Shown: positions 37,901 to 47,212 of the stretch, piece after piece | Layout of the letters: each line of letters starts with the position of its first letter | Position numbering within the stretch: the stretch's first letter is position 1 | Assembly: GCF_037975245.1 (NCBI RefSeq) | Contig: NC_092561.1 | Span: 1,958,501-2,022,500 of the forward strand | Direction of reading: 5' to 3' | Length of the DNA: 64,000 nucleotides | Source: Apostichopus japonicus | Lineage: Eukaryota; Echinodermata; Holothuroidea; Aspidochirotida; Stichopodidae | The notes under the pieces: generated by a model | What the model saw: the letters and a program-made list of their open reading frames with translations, nothing else | The model's database searches: none | Told to the model about the DNA's origin: nothing | Position numbers and translations under genes: made by a program

Positions 37901-38676
37901 GTCTGAAAAGGCCGTATGGATATGTGGCGACGTGCAACATTCTATTGGAGTTACACTATCGTGTTAAATATGTTTACTAAAGCTTTTTATAACTGTCAAT
38001 GAGAGGGTATTATACGCACGTGTCACGATTGTGCAGAGTCCATCCCTGGTGCATTTGAATCTGACAATGTAGGGCCTAGACAAAATTACTACTTTTAGAG
38101 GCAAGAAAAGCCGTAATTAGAAAATGAATGAGTAACAAGCCTTTTACACACATTCACACCAGTAGAATCACTGTGGCTTAGTGATACAGACTTACGCCTG
38201 TGATACGAAGGTCCGGTGTTCGATTCCTACAATTGCTTAATGGGTCCCAAAAAAAGACGGAACAGGTCGTGAAGTATGGAACTTTTTCTGGTGTTTTGAT
38301 CTTTGTTAAATTATTGTATACCTGTCATACCAATTGTTACACATTCAGTCCATAATTGTTTATACAGGCGGCAAAAGCCTACAGTGGAATGACGGCCTTC
38401 CTATATAACTGTTTCGAAACTCTTGACATTCAATCAGTCGTCCATGGGCCTAGTTGGTTAGCGTGAAACTAAATTACAAAGAGTATGCCATTCTTCAACG
38501 GTGCAGGCTATATTTTCAATGACTTCTTGTGTATAGCGTTACGTACGAGCCTGCGGTTACATGTTTGAAACCTCTATAAAAAGTCCAGATCAAATATAAC
38601 ACGTAATACTTACATTGTCAGGGTGAACCCCGTTAATCAGTGGAACGTTTTCTAACTTGGCTTCGTTATCCATCAT
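28823..38676 (-). CDS. Amino-acid transporter of the AAAP family (Aa_trans), 8-exon model
   Basis: Exons in coding order: 38676-38614, 33958-33853, 33127-32959, 32381-32193, 31904-31663, 30586-30380, 29984-29786, 28982-28823. All phases agree. The product is about 444 residues starting [14 protein letters not shown]. It reads as a polytopic membrane protein: TLFVV-type first span with [15 protein letters not shown], then [39 protein letters not shown], the [13 protein letters not shown] loop, a span near [11 protein letters not shown], and [18 protein letters not shown]. These are Aa_trans (SLC32/36/38, AVT-like) hallmarks. Such proteins move amino acids with protons or sodium, or by exchange; substrate and membrane cannot be told from sequence. 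An alternative start is available from duplicated first exons at 41439-41522. Confidence 0.93.
29786..29984 (-). CDS. Transporter exon with the IPQFG motif
   Basis: 199 bp, acceptor tttcacctgcag, donor AGAAT/GTAAGT. It encodes [20 protein letters not shown], then [20 protein letters not shown] and [11 protein letters not shown]. These are the R-T-x4-(F/L)VAxxxPxFGxxxxLxGG and PxxFYL blocks of late Aa_trans helices. Confidence 0.94.
30380..30586 (-). CDS. Transporter exon with the [13 protein letters not shown] loop
   Basis: 207 bp, acceptor attaatatttcag, donor GATAAAG/GTAATC. It encodes [39 protein letters not shown] and [15 protein letters not shown]. The NPxxxxxE motif following the span is usual for Aa_trans. 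Confidence 0.94.
30915..31370. repeat. Unclassified dispersed repeat, copy B, in a transporter intron
   Basis: Shares ordered blocks with 25225-25625. It is diverged, with no clear ends or target-site duplication. It lies in the intron between the exons at 31663 and 30586. Confidence 0.6.
31663..31904 (-). CDS. Transporter exon with the [10 protein letters not shown] motif
   Basis: 242 bp, acceptor ttactctccag, donor TATGCAG/GTGAGT. It encodes [20 protein letters not shown], a short loop, then [27 protein letters not shown]. That motif marks the AVT-like branch of the AAAP family common in invertebrates and plants. Confidence 0.95.
32193..32381 (-). CDS. Transporter exon, middle spans
   Basis: 189 bp, acceptor tttgcttctag, donor TTCTG/GTGAGT. 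It encodes [20 protein letters not shown] and later [20 protein letters not shown]. Phases match both neighbours; the codon for Trp is split with the next exon. Confidence 0.92.
32572..32650. mobile_element. Possible transposon terminus fragment in a transporter intron
   Basis: The stretch cagggtctccctaactttat followed by cccccacgaaccccctgtgg resembles a hAT-type left end. No right end or target-site duplication was found, so this is a fragment at best. Confidence 0.35.
32959..33127 (-). CDS. Transporter exon, second span and loop
   Basis: 169 bp, acceptor ttctattttag, donor GGGAAG/GTGAGT. It encodes [20 protein letters not shown] and [13 protein letters not shown], then the [13 protein letters not shown] loop. 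The family block is PYPxIGxxAxG. Confidence 0.93.
33405..33600. repeat. Fragment of the gcggagcgccacc repeat family in a transporter intron
   Basis: Blocks ctatctaagcggagcgcgacc, ctcgcgcgtagcgtacaaga and cagatcgccggaaataacac in the order seen at 35475, 47520 and 48740. No termini were found. Confidence 0.7.
33853..33958 (-). CDS. Transporter exon with first membrane span
   Basis: 106 bp, acceptor attcttttgaag, donor GACTCAG/GTAAAA. It encodes [20 protein letters not shown] and [15 protein letters not shown]. The [15 protein letters not shown] block is the signature of the first helix in Aa_trans proteins. Confidence 0.93.
34000..35060. other. Transporter first intron, no gene seen
   Basis: Intron sequence between exon 1 and the exon at 33958. 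A plain ORF of 113 codons on the minus strand (34193-34534) shows no domain and is not called. A C-rich patch lies at 34685-34715. Confidence 0.5.
35072..35710. mobile_element. hAT-like MITE, 639 bp, with CAAGGGCGGCGGAA ends
   Basis: Inverted termini CAAGGGCGGCGGAA and its reverse (TTCCGCCGCCCTTG), with a perfect 8-bp target-site duplication TACACAGA at 35064-35071 and 35711-35718. It contains the module gcggagcgccaccatcggtt at about 35482. A second left-end-like string (caggggcgtagtaa) near 35438 suggests a nested or composite origin. Confidence 0.88.
35878..36130 (-). mobile_element. tRNA-derived SINE, full-length copy
   Basis: Read on the minus strand it starts ggagtgttagctcagtgg, which contains an RNA polymerase III box A, and continues to gggttcgagacactccc, a box B with the matching acceptor strand. 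A body of about 150 bp follows, then a tacatacatacatatac tail. The head is tRNA-like and pairs at its ends. Other copies are at 21502, 49417 and 53152. The same-direction tail repeat suggests a partner LINE that recognises a short-repeat 3' end. Confidence 0.9.
36774..37335. mobile_element. Fold-back element with tandem-repeat arms, 562 bp
   Basis: Inverted termini GGGTGTCTATAAAACAAAGA and, reversed, GGGTGTCTACAAAACTAAGA. The arms consist of tandem copies of gggtcttagttttgca (right, about ten copies) and its inverse tgcaaaactaagaccc (left, about four). The centre (about 36958-37075) resembles 12640-12755. The element is absent from the matching position of the distal duplicate near 41325, which confirms insertion. 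No clean target-site duplication was found. Confidence 0.8.
37450..37526 (-). pseudogene. Transporter exon 2, proximal copy, frameshifted
   Basis: Homologous to the distal exon at 41439-41522: it starts [17 protein letters not shown] and ends at the same donor, CAAACG/GTATGT. It is 7 bp shorter, so its frame leaves phase 2, while the next exon (33958) needs phase 0. In the frame that would fit (ending DRDGGPQT) a TGA lies just upstream. As coding sequence it therefore looks broken, although it could still serve as a skipped or untranslated exon. Confidence 0.6.
38170..38235 (+). repeat. tRNA-like sequence, proximal copy (SINE head or tRNA relic)
   Basis: Plus strand: tgtggcttagtgatacagac gives a box A-like start and ggtccggtgttcgattcc a box B. 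It is repeated at 42175-42240 as part of the tandem duplication. Mismatches in the acceptor ends argue for a tRNA-derived relic or SINE head, not a working tRNA gene. Confidence 0.5.
38614..38676 (-). CDS. Transporter exon 1, proximal copy
   Basis: Two adjacent ATGs (38676 and 38673) open [21 protein letters not shown], ending GACAAT/GTAAGT in phase 0. It can splice straight to the exon at 33958, which begins in phase 0 with [10 protein letters not shown]. That joint gives a short hydrophilic N-terminal tail, as is usual in the family. The duplicated counterpart at 44084 lacks this start codon. Confidence 0.75.
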
Positions 38677-38860
38677 TAGTATCGCTCACTGCTAAAATTG
38701 TTTCTATGATTTTTATACAAACCAGGACAGCCAGTTTTATGCTAAGTTAGATCTTCTATATGTCCTTTCGTTTCTTTACTTTGTTACAATACATGTCACA
38801 TGTCGATAGTGCTTGATCAGTATAGATATGTATATATATAGGCCTATGTATCCTACAACT

Positions 38861-39329
38861 ACGGAAGCGTAGAAGGGACATTGCATTGACGAGTTACCAA
38901 CTTGACAAAACGACAATTTTCTGCAAGTTGACGAGTTGTCGAGATGGTAACGTGACAAAATTCAGAAAATTGACGTTTTGACGAGATAACGGATCTCGTC
39001 AATGCAACAATGTTCTGCAAATTGACGAGTTGCACATTTACTACCATCTCGACAAGATGACAAAATTCAGAAAATCGACGTTTTGACGAGATAACGGATC
39101 TCGTCAATGCAACAATTTTCTGCAAATTGACGAGTTGCACACTTACTACCATCTCGACAAGTTGACAAAATTCAGAAAATTGACGTTTTGACGAGATCCG
39201 TTATCTCGTCAAAACGTCAATTTTCTGATTTTTGTCACGTTACCATCTCGTCAACTCGTCAATTTGCAGATAATTGTCGTTTTGTCAAGTTGGTAACGCG
39301 TCAATGCAATGTCCCTTCTACGCTTCCGT
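38861..39329. mobile_element. Fold-back MITE, 469 bp
   Basis: Long inverted termini starting ACGGAAGCGTAGAAGGGACA match over about 65 bp with few changes. The interior has two tandem units of about 108 bp built on ttgacgttttgacgagataa, ending in a hairpin around 39198. A likely 8-bp target-site duplication with one mismatch flanks it (CTACAACT and ATACAACT). It sits just upstream of transporter exon 1. Confidence 0.82.
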
Positions 39330-40824
39330 ATACAACTGAGTTATAAAGGAAGTTCAAAGGTTGCTCACCAACACGTATCATTTTATAGTGTATTGTTGTA
39401 GGGAAGTCCCTTTTATGACATACATATAATCATTGTATAGTGCGCTGGCGCGCTACAATATTGGAATTACTAGCCCGCTCCATCATCTACGTTAATTAAA
39501 GGACCAAACACCGAACTTGCTTCTTCGATATCATGACCGAAATAACTTCAAAGGGGTTGCAGTAACAACAAAGAACCCTCCATTATAGATATGAACTACC
39601 AAGTTTGACCTTCACCACGCACTATACTGTGACAAGTGTTTTTATACAAATACAGTTGTTCTATAGTTGTTTCACGGTATATAACTTCAATATAACAGCT
39701 CACTGTATATAGTAGGTCCCACATCTTGACTTATAGTGGTGGCCGTCTAGCTATAGTCTAATATAGAAACAGAAACCGACAGCTATATAAGCTTCATAAA
39801 CTAGCTTTTTGCATCGTATGTAGATGTTCTCTTCACTGTTCCTGCTCAATCCTGACAAGTGTTCAGAAGAAAAAATATAGGTTGAAAGACCAGGGTGTGG
39901 GACGGGGAAGTGGGGGGTGTCAGAGAGGGCAGCACCCAACATTTTTAACTATAGGGATGCATTCTATGCGGCATTTTTGCATCATTTAACTGAATAGGGT
40001 ATATATGCAATGTTTCCAATGACACATCCTTCCAAACACGTGGTAGCTGATGGCTTGTCCTAAAGTTAGGTGTGGCACCATGACCGTTAGAGTAAGTTGA
40101 ACTCGGAGGAGAATCAAGTTCAGTATACTGAAATCCAATTCTTGCCGATTGCTCTCTCTGCAGGGTAGATTCTTTAAAGAAATATTCCGGTGGCTGGCGT
40201 TAATTCTTTAACAAACATAATGGCAACTTTCTGCATCTTTAGGTAAAGCCCACATCTTAAAGCAGGTTGTACGTGTTGAAGTTATGAATTATTCAAATCT
40301 GGTGGTATTTTGTTATTGCATCTGGCAACAACTAAACAGGTCGAATGATTTCACCGTGGCAACCGTAAATGGTTTTGTTTTTCTTTATCGTCACCACAAC
40401 CCACTTATGCGCAAATGTTAAAATTCTTAATACAGAGAATATTGACAGCTAAACAGGCATTCCCAATGAATCAAATTTCAAGGTTTGAAGAACCTCTGCC
40501 GTAAGGATATCACATATGTTATCTACTGTGGTCCACTACCTGGGTTATAAGTCAGTCAAAATAGATAACATTCATGAACCATACCAAGATATCGAGATCA
40601 TGGGGTTTTCAACTAAAGAACAAGTATAAAATTGTGGATTTGTTGTTTCTATAAATATAGTATATGGTACCTCGTCTGCCAAGGAAACCCTTTTCAATCC
40701 TCAATCTATTCACACCATCTGTAGTCTTAATAAATTTAGGCTCTGTAATATATACACGCATTAAAAAAATGATGATGGTATAGCTTGAAATATGTCCCCG
40801 GCGGCCAAAACGCTCATTTAAGAC
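39330..40824. other. Spacer between the duplicated first-exon copies, no gene seen
   Basis: AT-rich sequence upstream of proximal exon 1. It probably contains a promoter for that start, but I see no distinctive element. Confidence 0.45.
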
Positions 40825-41129
40825 CAAGGGCGTAGGAACCGGGGGGCTGGGGGCGCCAGCCCCCCAGTGAAAAATGTGGAGGGCGGAAGTATCATTCCGC
40901 CCCCCGCTCCGCAAGTCAGAAAACCCCTTTTTCATTTCCAAATTGCATCTAAGGCCAGGTGAAAATACAAAATTAAGTTTACAAAATGGAGTGGGTGTTG
41001 AAGTGTGCTACATTGCACCAAATTGCATCTGAGGCCACCTGGAAATGCAAAAAATTCCCCTTAGACCCCTCCCCCAGGCCGGCCATCAGTCTTCAGCCCC
41101 CCACTCAAAAGTACCTTCCTACGCCACTG
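40825..41129. mobile_element. hAT-like MITE, 305 bp
   Basis: Left end CAAGGGCGTAGGAACC and right end, reversed, CAGTGGCGTAGGAAGG, with a perfect 8-bp target-site duplication TTTAAGAC at 40817-40824 and 41130-41137. The GC-rich interior has an inner inverted repeat (ggggggctgggggcgccagccccc region). It is closely related in its ends to the element at 35072. Confidence 0.9.
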
Positions 41130-41438
41130 TTTAAGACAACGTACCAAAATTTAGTACAACGTCTACTGCATAAGTGAATTCACTGAAAAAAAAAAGATAG
41201 CATAAAAGCGGAAATAAAATCTAGGCAATAAAATGAAACAAAGAGACGTAAACACGATATTGTCCAGAAGAAATTTCAAAGTGTTTAGACTTTGGAATTA
41301 AGAGTGCATCCACTCCTCTCCTCGTATATTGCCTTTGCTAAGCTGAAGTTACAAACAGGTGAGCGTTTCGAAGTCTGAAACGCGCAAATACAGTCTGTCC
41401 ACCATTCTCCAACCCCTTTCTCACAAATGCATACATAC

Positions 41439-41522
41439 CGTTTGTGGTCCTATGTCCCTGTTTATCAAAAGAGAGCCTTCTTCGTACAAATCAGCTTGTC
41501 GAAAATTCAAAGTGTTAGCCAT
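41439..41522 (-). CDS. Transporter alternative first coding exon, distal copy
   Basis: An 84-bp exon beginning with an ATG in good context (tacaATGG), encoding [16 protein letters not shown] and then a tail ending GPQT. It leaves phase 0 at CAAACG/GTATGT, which fits the exon at 33958 exactly (GPQT-VHTIRGL). An in-frame TGA just upstream marks this ATG as the start. This route gives a product of about 451 residues with a different N-terminal tail from the 38676 start. Confidence 0.65.
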
Positions 41523-42174
41523 TGTAAAAGCTCAGGATTAAACCAACTTGGAAAACTCTTCAACATTCAGTTTAAGTACTTTATTTGTATCATTTACACG
41601 ATTGATCAACGGTGGTTATGATTTTTTCGCAAGTAATTATTATATGCAACACAATATTATAGTGGTTTCACCATGCATGGTATAGACCCGAGATAGCCTA
41701 GTCGAGACGTATGACACAAATAAATTGAGGTAAAAGAACAAAGGTTGAAACAGTTCAAAGATCGGTTGCACTTATGATGTAAACTGATATCATGCTAATG
41801 CAATTTTTCTAGGGCACTGCGAGGGTCCACAAATTTAGATCTCTTATACCCCGAAGAGGCCCGTTAACATTTTATTGACTTAAACTACAAAGTTAGTCAA
41901 AACAAGTCTAAAAGTGCCGTATGGATAAGTGGCGACGTGCAACATTGCATTAGAGTTTACACTATCGTGTTAAATATGTTTACTGCAGCTTTCTATAATT
42001 GTCAATGAGAGGGTATAAAGGACGTGTCACGATTGTGAAGAGTCCATCCCTGGTGCATTTGAATCTGACAATACTGGGGCCTATACAAAATTACCACTTT
42101 TAGAGGCAAGCCAAGCCGTAATTATGAAAGTGAATGTTTAACAAGCCTGTTAAACACATTTGCACCAATAGAAT

Positions 42175-42240
42175 CACTGTGGCTTAGTGATACGGACTTA
42201 CGTCTTTGATACGACGGTCCGGTGTTCGATTCCATCAATT
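42175..42240 (+). repeat. tRNA-like sequence, distal copy
   Basis: Counterpart of 38170-38235: tgtggcttagtgatacggac and ggtccggtgttcgattcc are kept. It differs at a few positions only, so it moved with the segmental duplication and not by its own transposition. Confidence 0.5.
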
Positions 42241-42354
42241 GCTTCAAAGGGACGAAACAAGTCGTGAAACTTTCTGGTGTGTTGATCTTTAATAATTTAT
42301 TATATATCTGGCATACCACTTGCTACACATTCAGTTTATAATTGTCTACACTAT

Positions 42355-43839
42355 GGAACGCCAAAAGGACAACAGGTGGCGCTACTACTATAACCAAGAG
42401 GTGCTACTACCCTAAACAGGGGGTGCGTATACTACTCTTATTATGAGGTTCTACTACTCTTAACAGGAGGTGCTACTCCTCTAAACAGGAGGTGCTACTA
42501 CTCTAAACAGGAGGTGCTACTACTCCTAAGTGATGATGCTGCTGTAAAAAGGTGACGCTACTACTCTAAATAGGCGGTGCTACTACAGGCGGCGATATTC
42601 GCTCCCATATTCCGTGAACACAAGCAGATGGCGAAACTAGATGTACTAATTCTGATATCACCCTTACCTGGCAAAATTAGGCGTATGGGGAAACAAAGAG
42701 CCAGCTTCACTTTTTTGGATCGACACCCCTCCGTAAATCATTAATGACTATATTTTATATTTTCTTCCTTTTCTAAACTATACACGAAAAATAATTATAG
42801 GAATACCTAACACAAATTCTATACATGTTATTCTGTAAGCCTGTCCCGGAATGGTCAGCAACTAGCTACAGCTTCCCGGTCGATATAACTTTCACTAGCA
42901 AATTTTGAATGCAGCAAGCAATCAGCAAAAGGTTTTTTACTTAGCACACAAGTACGTTAATGTTCTTTAACTTGGGCAGGTAAAATTTGGCATGAATAAT
43001 ATTGCATCTAGTTTTACTTAACATTGTACTGGCAGACGGGTTGAAAGAGCCTTGTCTTTTGTTTCTCATGATATCATTTTGACTTCCATCCAGAAATTGT
43101 ATCCATTAAACTTTTCTGAAATGTGTTAAGCGGCAGAAAATTTCTTTGAAACATTGTATCTCTTTAATGCGGCCGAATGGCAGGTGTACGTATCCGCAAA
43201 AGAATAACCGGCAGATTTGTAATGGCATTATCCTTCACTGCGGTTTGCTTTGGAAACGGGTCGTAGTTACAAAGTAGATCGACCCTGTTTTGGATAGTAA
43301 CACCTGTTTAGGGTAGTATCATCGCCTGTTTAAGGCAGTAGCACCGATCCTGTTTAGGGTAGTAGCACATCCTGTTTAGGGTAGTGACACCACCTGTTTA
43401 GGGTAGTAGCACCTCCTGTTTAGGGTAGTAGCACCTCTTGTTTAGGGTAGTAGCACCACCTGTTTAGGGTAGTAGCACCTTCTGTTTAGAGTAGTAGCAC
43501 CTCCTGTTTAGCACCTCCTGTTTAGGGTAGTAGCACCACCTGTTTAGGGTAGCAACGCCACCTGTGGTCTTTTTGGCGTTCCATAATTAGCACCTTCCGT
43601 TTAGAGTAGTGGCGCCACTAATTTACAGTAGCTTCGCCGCCTGTAGGAGTAGCATAGTAGCATCGCGTATTTAGAGTAGTAGCGACAGCTTTTACAGCAG
43701 CATTGTCTCCTAGGAGTTGTAGCACCTTCTGTAAAGAATATAGTAGCACCTCCTGTTTAGGGTAGTAGCACCTCGAGTTAAGGGTAGTAGCACCTCCTAT
43801 TTAGGGTAGCAACGCCACCTGTGATCCCTTTGGCGTTCC
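42355..43839. mobile_element. Fold-back element with minisatellite arms, 1,485 bp
   Basis: Inverted termini GGAACGCCAAAAGGACAACA and, reversed, GGAACGCCAAAGGGATCACA. The left arm is tandem copies of aggaggtgctactactctaaac (about nine) and the right arm its inverse, gtttagggtagtagcacctc (more than fifteen). An extra terminus copy lies inside the right arm near 43550-43582. It is absent from the equivalent point of the proximal duplicate (about 38368), so it inserted after the duplication or was lost there. Confidence 0.85.
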
Positions 43840-44083
43840 CTACTAAACAGGTAGCAAAAGCCGCTACAGTGGAATGACGGCCTTCTGGTTTGGAACCTCT
43901 GGATATTCAATCAGTCGTCCATGAGCCGCCTAGTTGGTTAGGTTGAAACTAAATTTAAATGAATATGCCATTCTTCAACGGCAGTATATTGTCAATGATC
44001 TTTTATGTATATCGTTACGAGACTGCTGTTACATGTTAAACCTCTATATAAATTCCAATTAAAATATAACATGTAATACTTAC

Positions 44084-44140
44084 ATTGTCAGGATGAACCC
44101 CGAGAGAAGTGATTAAGGGTACAGAACGCCAACGAGGTTC
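44084..44140 (-). pseudogene. Transporter exon 1, distal copy without start codon
   Basis: The donor side matches exon 1 at 38614: a frame ending VPLITSLGVHPDN (compare [11 protein letters not shown]) followed by GACAAT/GTAAGT. Upstream of it the sequence diverges and a stop is met before any ATG, so it cannot start translation. It may act as an untranslated first exon for the coding exon at 41522. Confidence 0.55.
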
Positions 44141-44176
44141 CAATGGGCCCTTTCCCAGAAGAATTTAATATAGTAT

Positions 44177-44233
44177 ACATGTATATCAGGCGCGTATCCA
44201 GGATTTTCTAACCCGGGGGGTGCGAATTACTAT
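44177..44233. mobile_element. Terminus of a transposon interrupted by the P-like element
   Basis: caggcgcgtatccaggattt followed by a G-rich run, continuing after the inserted P-like element at 47526 with the module gcggagcgccaccatcggtt. The inverse string ctggatacgcacctg at 49391-49405 could be its right end (15 of 16 terminal bases match), but I found no clean target-site duplication. Confidence 0.45.
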
Positions 44234-44814
44234 CAGAGCCTTATATAGAGAGAGTTGCGACAACTGAAATTTGGGCGCCATTTTGGGGCCAAATGGGCAA
44301 CATACAGTATGTGTGGGAATGGGCGTTCAGGTGGATAGGGGAATTTTTCGATGGCATTGTAGAAGTGTGAGCGGGATTCTGGGTTTTATTTTTGGCCTGA
44401 TAATGTTGTGGTGCTTTTGGGCGCCGAGGCTGTGTAAGTAGGGCGTCGAGTGTCGAACGGGAGGGGGGGGGGGGAGGGATTGGCTGCGCTCAAGTTCAAG
44501 GGGATGAGGTTGGCACATTTGGAAGTCCAAATTCAACAGTTGATATTCTGGTACGGTAAAATTGTATTATGACTGGTTATATATCATATTGTAACACATA
44601 TTGCACAGTTGCGGAATATATACATTCTTCCATTGTTGCCATGGTAACCAAACAAAGCCTGTGATTGGTCAAAATTGGGATTAACTGTAACTTGAGCTAG
44701 CAATGGCTGATGAAGTTGATATTTGGACATGTGACTGGTACTGACATGGTGCACAGAATCATGAAGCTAGGTCTTTGAAAATTGGTTGCTATGGTAACTA
44801 AATGGACCAATCAC

Positions 44815-44965
44815 ATCAGGCTTGGGGCGATTACATCTGAATGTAATCGATTACGATTACTTGAGAATGTATGATTACGATTACGATTACAGCCTAAAGT
44901 TGAAGTAATCGATTACAATTACATTGTAATGTAATCGTGATTACAATCATGATTACATTGTGGTT
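44815..44965. repeat. GATTAC-rich repeat inside the P-like element
   Basis: Dense words of (c)gattac and its inverse gtaatc, e.g. atgtaatcgattacgattac, over about 150 bp. This arrangement is typical of MITE ends or a decayed foldback unit, but no termini with target-site duplication were found. Confidence 0.6.
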
Positions 44966-46484
44966 ACTTGCACAATCCTCTGCATATCTGTTTAATATAA
45001 CTCTCTGCCGGGAAATAGGGCAATGAAATAGAGCAAGGGAAGGGTATTTACAGTATCATACGGACAAAATTGTGGAAGTATATCTAGAATTCCTACCAGG
45101 CATTACACATTTATGCCTTAACACGTTTAAGATGTGTAACCCATAAGTCCAGTAAAAAAATACAATTTAAACAGACAAAGAGTAAACAGACAAATACTAA
45201 AGTAAAACAAATGAAGATTTTCATGCAACATTTTATTTCAAATGTATGAAATACGAATAATAAATTGCAGCTGACAGGACTTTACCACCATAATATGACC
45301 CAAACTGGGTGCTGTAAGGAATTTACACTAATCTGGAACTCACATCGCAAATATATGGTATATGTGAGTAGGATATTTCAGCGTTATGAGAACTAAGCTG
45401 CTGCTGGAATTTGAGAAGATCTACTTCAGAATATTTTTGTATGAGAGTCAGGCTTTTATCTACGAATTTTATGTCTAATAACTTGAAAAAGCTGCATCTA
45501 TATACTATAGGATCCAAAAAGTCAGAAATTCTTCAAAATACCAATTGAGCCTCTATTACTAGGCATGGGCTTCTATTATTAATGGATAAGGTAATCGTGA
45601 CCAGACAACACCCCCCGGACAACCCCCCCCCCCAACAGAAGCATAAATATGTTGTCAGAAGTCGAAAATTAGAGAAGTTTTCTTTTTTTTGGGGGGGGGG
45701 ATTGCTGGGGGGGGGTGAGTTGCCCGCCAACCATGGTAAAATGCTAGGCCTAGGCTCAGTCAAATTGAATTTCCTGTGTTATGTCCTCTTTTGCTTGGAA
45801 CTGCCCGGTTGTAAGAATATGAATTAGGATCTGTATACTGTACCTATGTATGACATGGACAAACATGATTCCTGAGCCTAATTTGGCCTATGGTTTTCAG
45901 TTGACTCTGTTAGTTTTACCTGCTATCCTCTAACAGGACACAATGTTCTAGGAAATATTTTTACCTAGCCTACAGTGATATTTTAGTAACCTAATTTTTC
46001 AATATTATTTCATAAAAGATAGTGGAGTTCTGGACCAGTTCAATTCAAATCATCAAGTGCAAAGCAGAATGATTAATCATTTCAATGGTCTGCCAGATCG
46101 CCACCCAAATTTTCATAAATAATAAGCCGAACAAGCTCATGACTCAATGGAGCCAAGCAGTTTTTCATTAGGGGGCTAGGCTAGCCCTTGGTGATTTGTA
46201 TTGCACACTGTACTTCGTAGATCCCCGATTTGTCTTGCCACGCTGGAGCCTTCAATTTAAGGAATATACCCACTAAACTTTGCAGAGATATTTTTATGCA
46301 CCTTATAACAGATCTCATCCCAACATCGCAACTTTCTTGATCAGAACTTGTTAAAAATAGACAATTTTCATGCCTGAAATTTATGCTCTGTTTTCTGTGA
46401 TGTTAACTATGCGTGTATGTACACTGCACAGTGCACCATACATAGCTGTAAGGACTGTGTGGTGTAACCCAAAGTCCTGGTTAT

Positions 46485-47140
46485 CAGGGATGTAAGTGCA
46501 GCCAAAAAAAACCCGGAAAACTATTCGGAGAAACCGGGGGAATGTCGTCCTAACGCATCCTACTCCTAGCTCTGAATACTTACGCACTATCGTTATGTTA
46601 GGCTAGCTCAAAAGTATTAGCGCTCTAACACATCATACCCCTATTTCTGACTACTTACACACTATCGTTATGTTAGGCTAGCTCCAAGTAACGAATACGT
46701 CGCAGCGAAATCCGGAATAAAAAACAGTCTCACATCTGAAAGCGATCACGAATATCGACTATCATATGCGTATCCTGTAGATTTAGCCGCTCACAAATAT
46801 CACAAGCGTTATTTCCGAAACTTATGTCGAGCACCAGCAGTTACGAATCAACGTGAATTAGGCAAGGTTTTTCAACGACAGAAATGAGCTATGGCGATTT
46901 GAAGTTCGCACGTACGCAACGATGTTCACATGGCACACACGATGTTGTACAGTGCAATGCGATGTGTAACAGGAAATGGTATTTTGGTTGATCGATGAGT
47001 GAAAATTGAAGTTAGCTTGCTGCAACGGGCCAGGCATTTTGCCGCGTTGTGTATTTGATATTTGTACAATTTTGTGGAACTTTATTGGAATTAAAAAAAA
47101 AACCGGATTTCCGTAAAAATACGGAAGACTTACATCCCTG
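46485..47140. mobile_element. Nested DNA transposon with CAGGGATGTAAGT ends, 656 bp
   Basis: Inverted termini CAGGGATGTAAGT (13 bp, perfect) with a 7-bp target-site duplication TGGTTAT at 46478-46484 and 47141-47147. It interrupts the intron downstream of the THAP exon of the P-like element. It contains two near-identical stretches (about 46550-46610 and 46613-46690, sharing actatcgttatgttaggcta). No ORF of note. Confidence 0.8.
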
Positions 47141-47212
47141 TGGTTATGGACTAGGCTAGGCCTAGTGTTACGAATCTTAGTTCATTGTACTAGGCCTAGG
47201 TGAAGTACTCAC

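Larger units (their letters stand above)
36648..38650. repeat. Tandem duplication, proximal copy
   Basis: Aligns by eye, in the same orientation, with 41224-44120: shared runs include gatattgtccagaagaaat, ctaagctgaagtta, gcaacacaatatta, gtgcatttgaatctgacaat and cattcttcaacgg. It contains the proximal transporter exons 1 (donor side) and 2. A fold-back element (36774-37335) has inserted in this copy only. Confidence 0.88.
41224..44120. repeat. Tandem duplication, distal copy
   Basis: Same-direction partner of 36648-38650, expanded by an inserted 1.5-kb fold-back element (42355-43839). It carries the intact transporter exon 2 (41439-41522) and the start-less exon 1 (44084). The upper breakpoint falls inside the exon 1 homology. 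Confidence 0.88.

Noticed and set aside
38170-38235. Possible functional tRNA gene
   Set aside because: Box A and B are present but the acceptor ends do not pair well, and the copy at 42175 simply moved with the tandem duplication.
38859-39152. 97-codon ORF on the minus strand with internal repeats (LVNLQ..IVALTRSVISSK)
   Set aside because: It is read from the fold-back MITE; the protein repeat is the DNA repeat translated.
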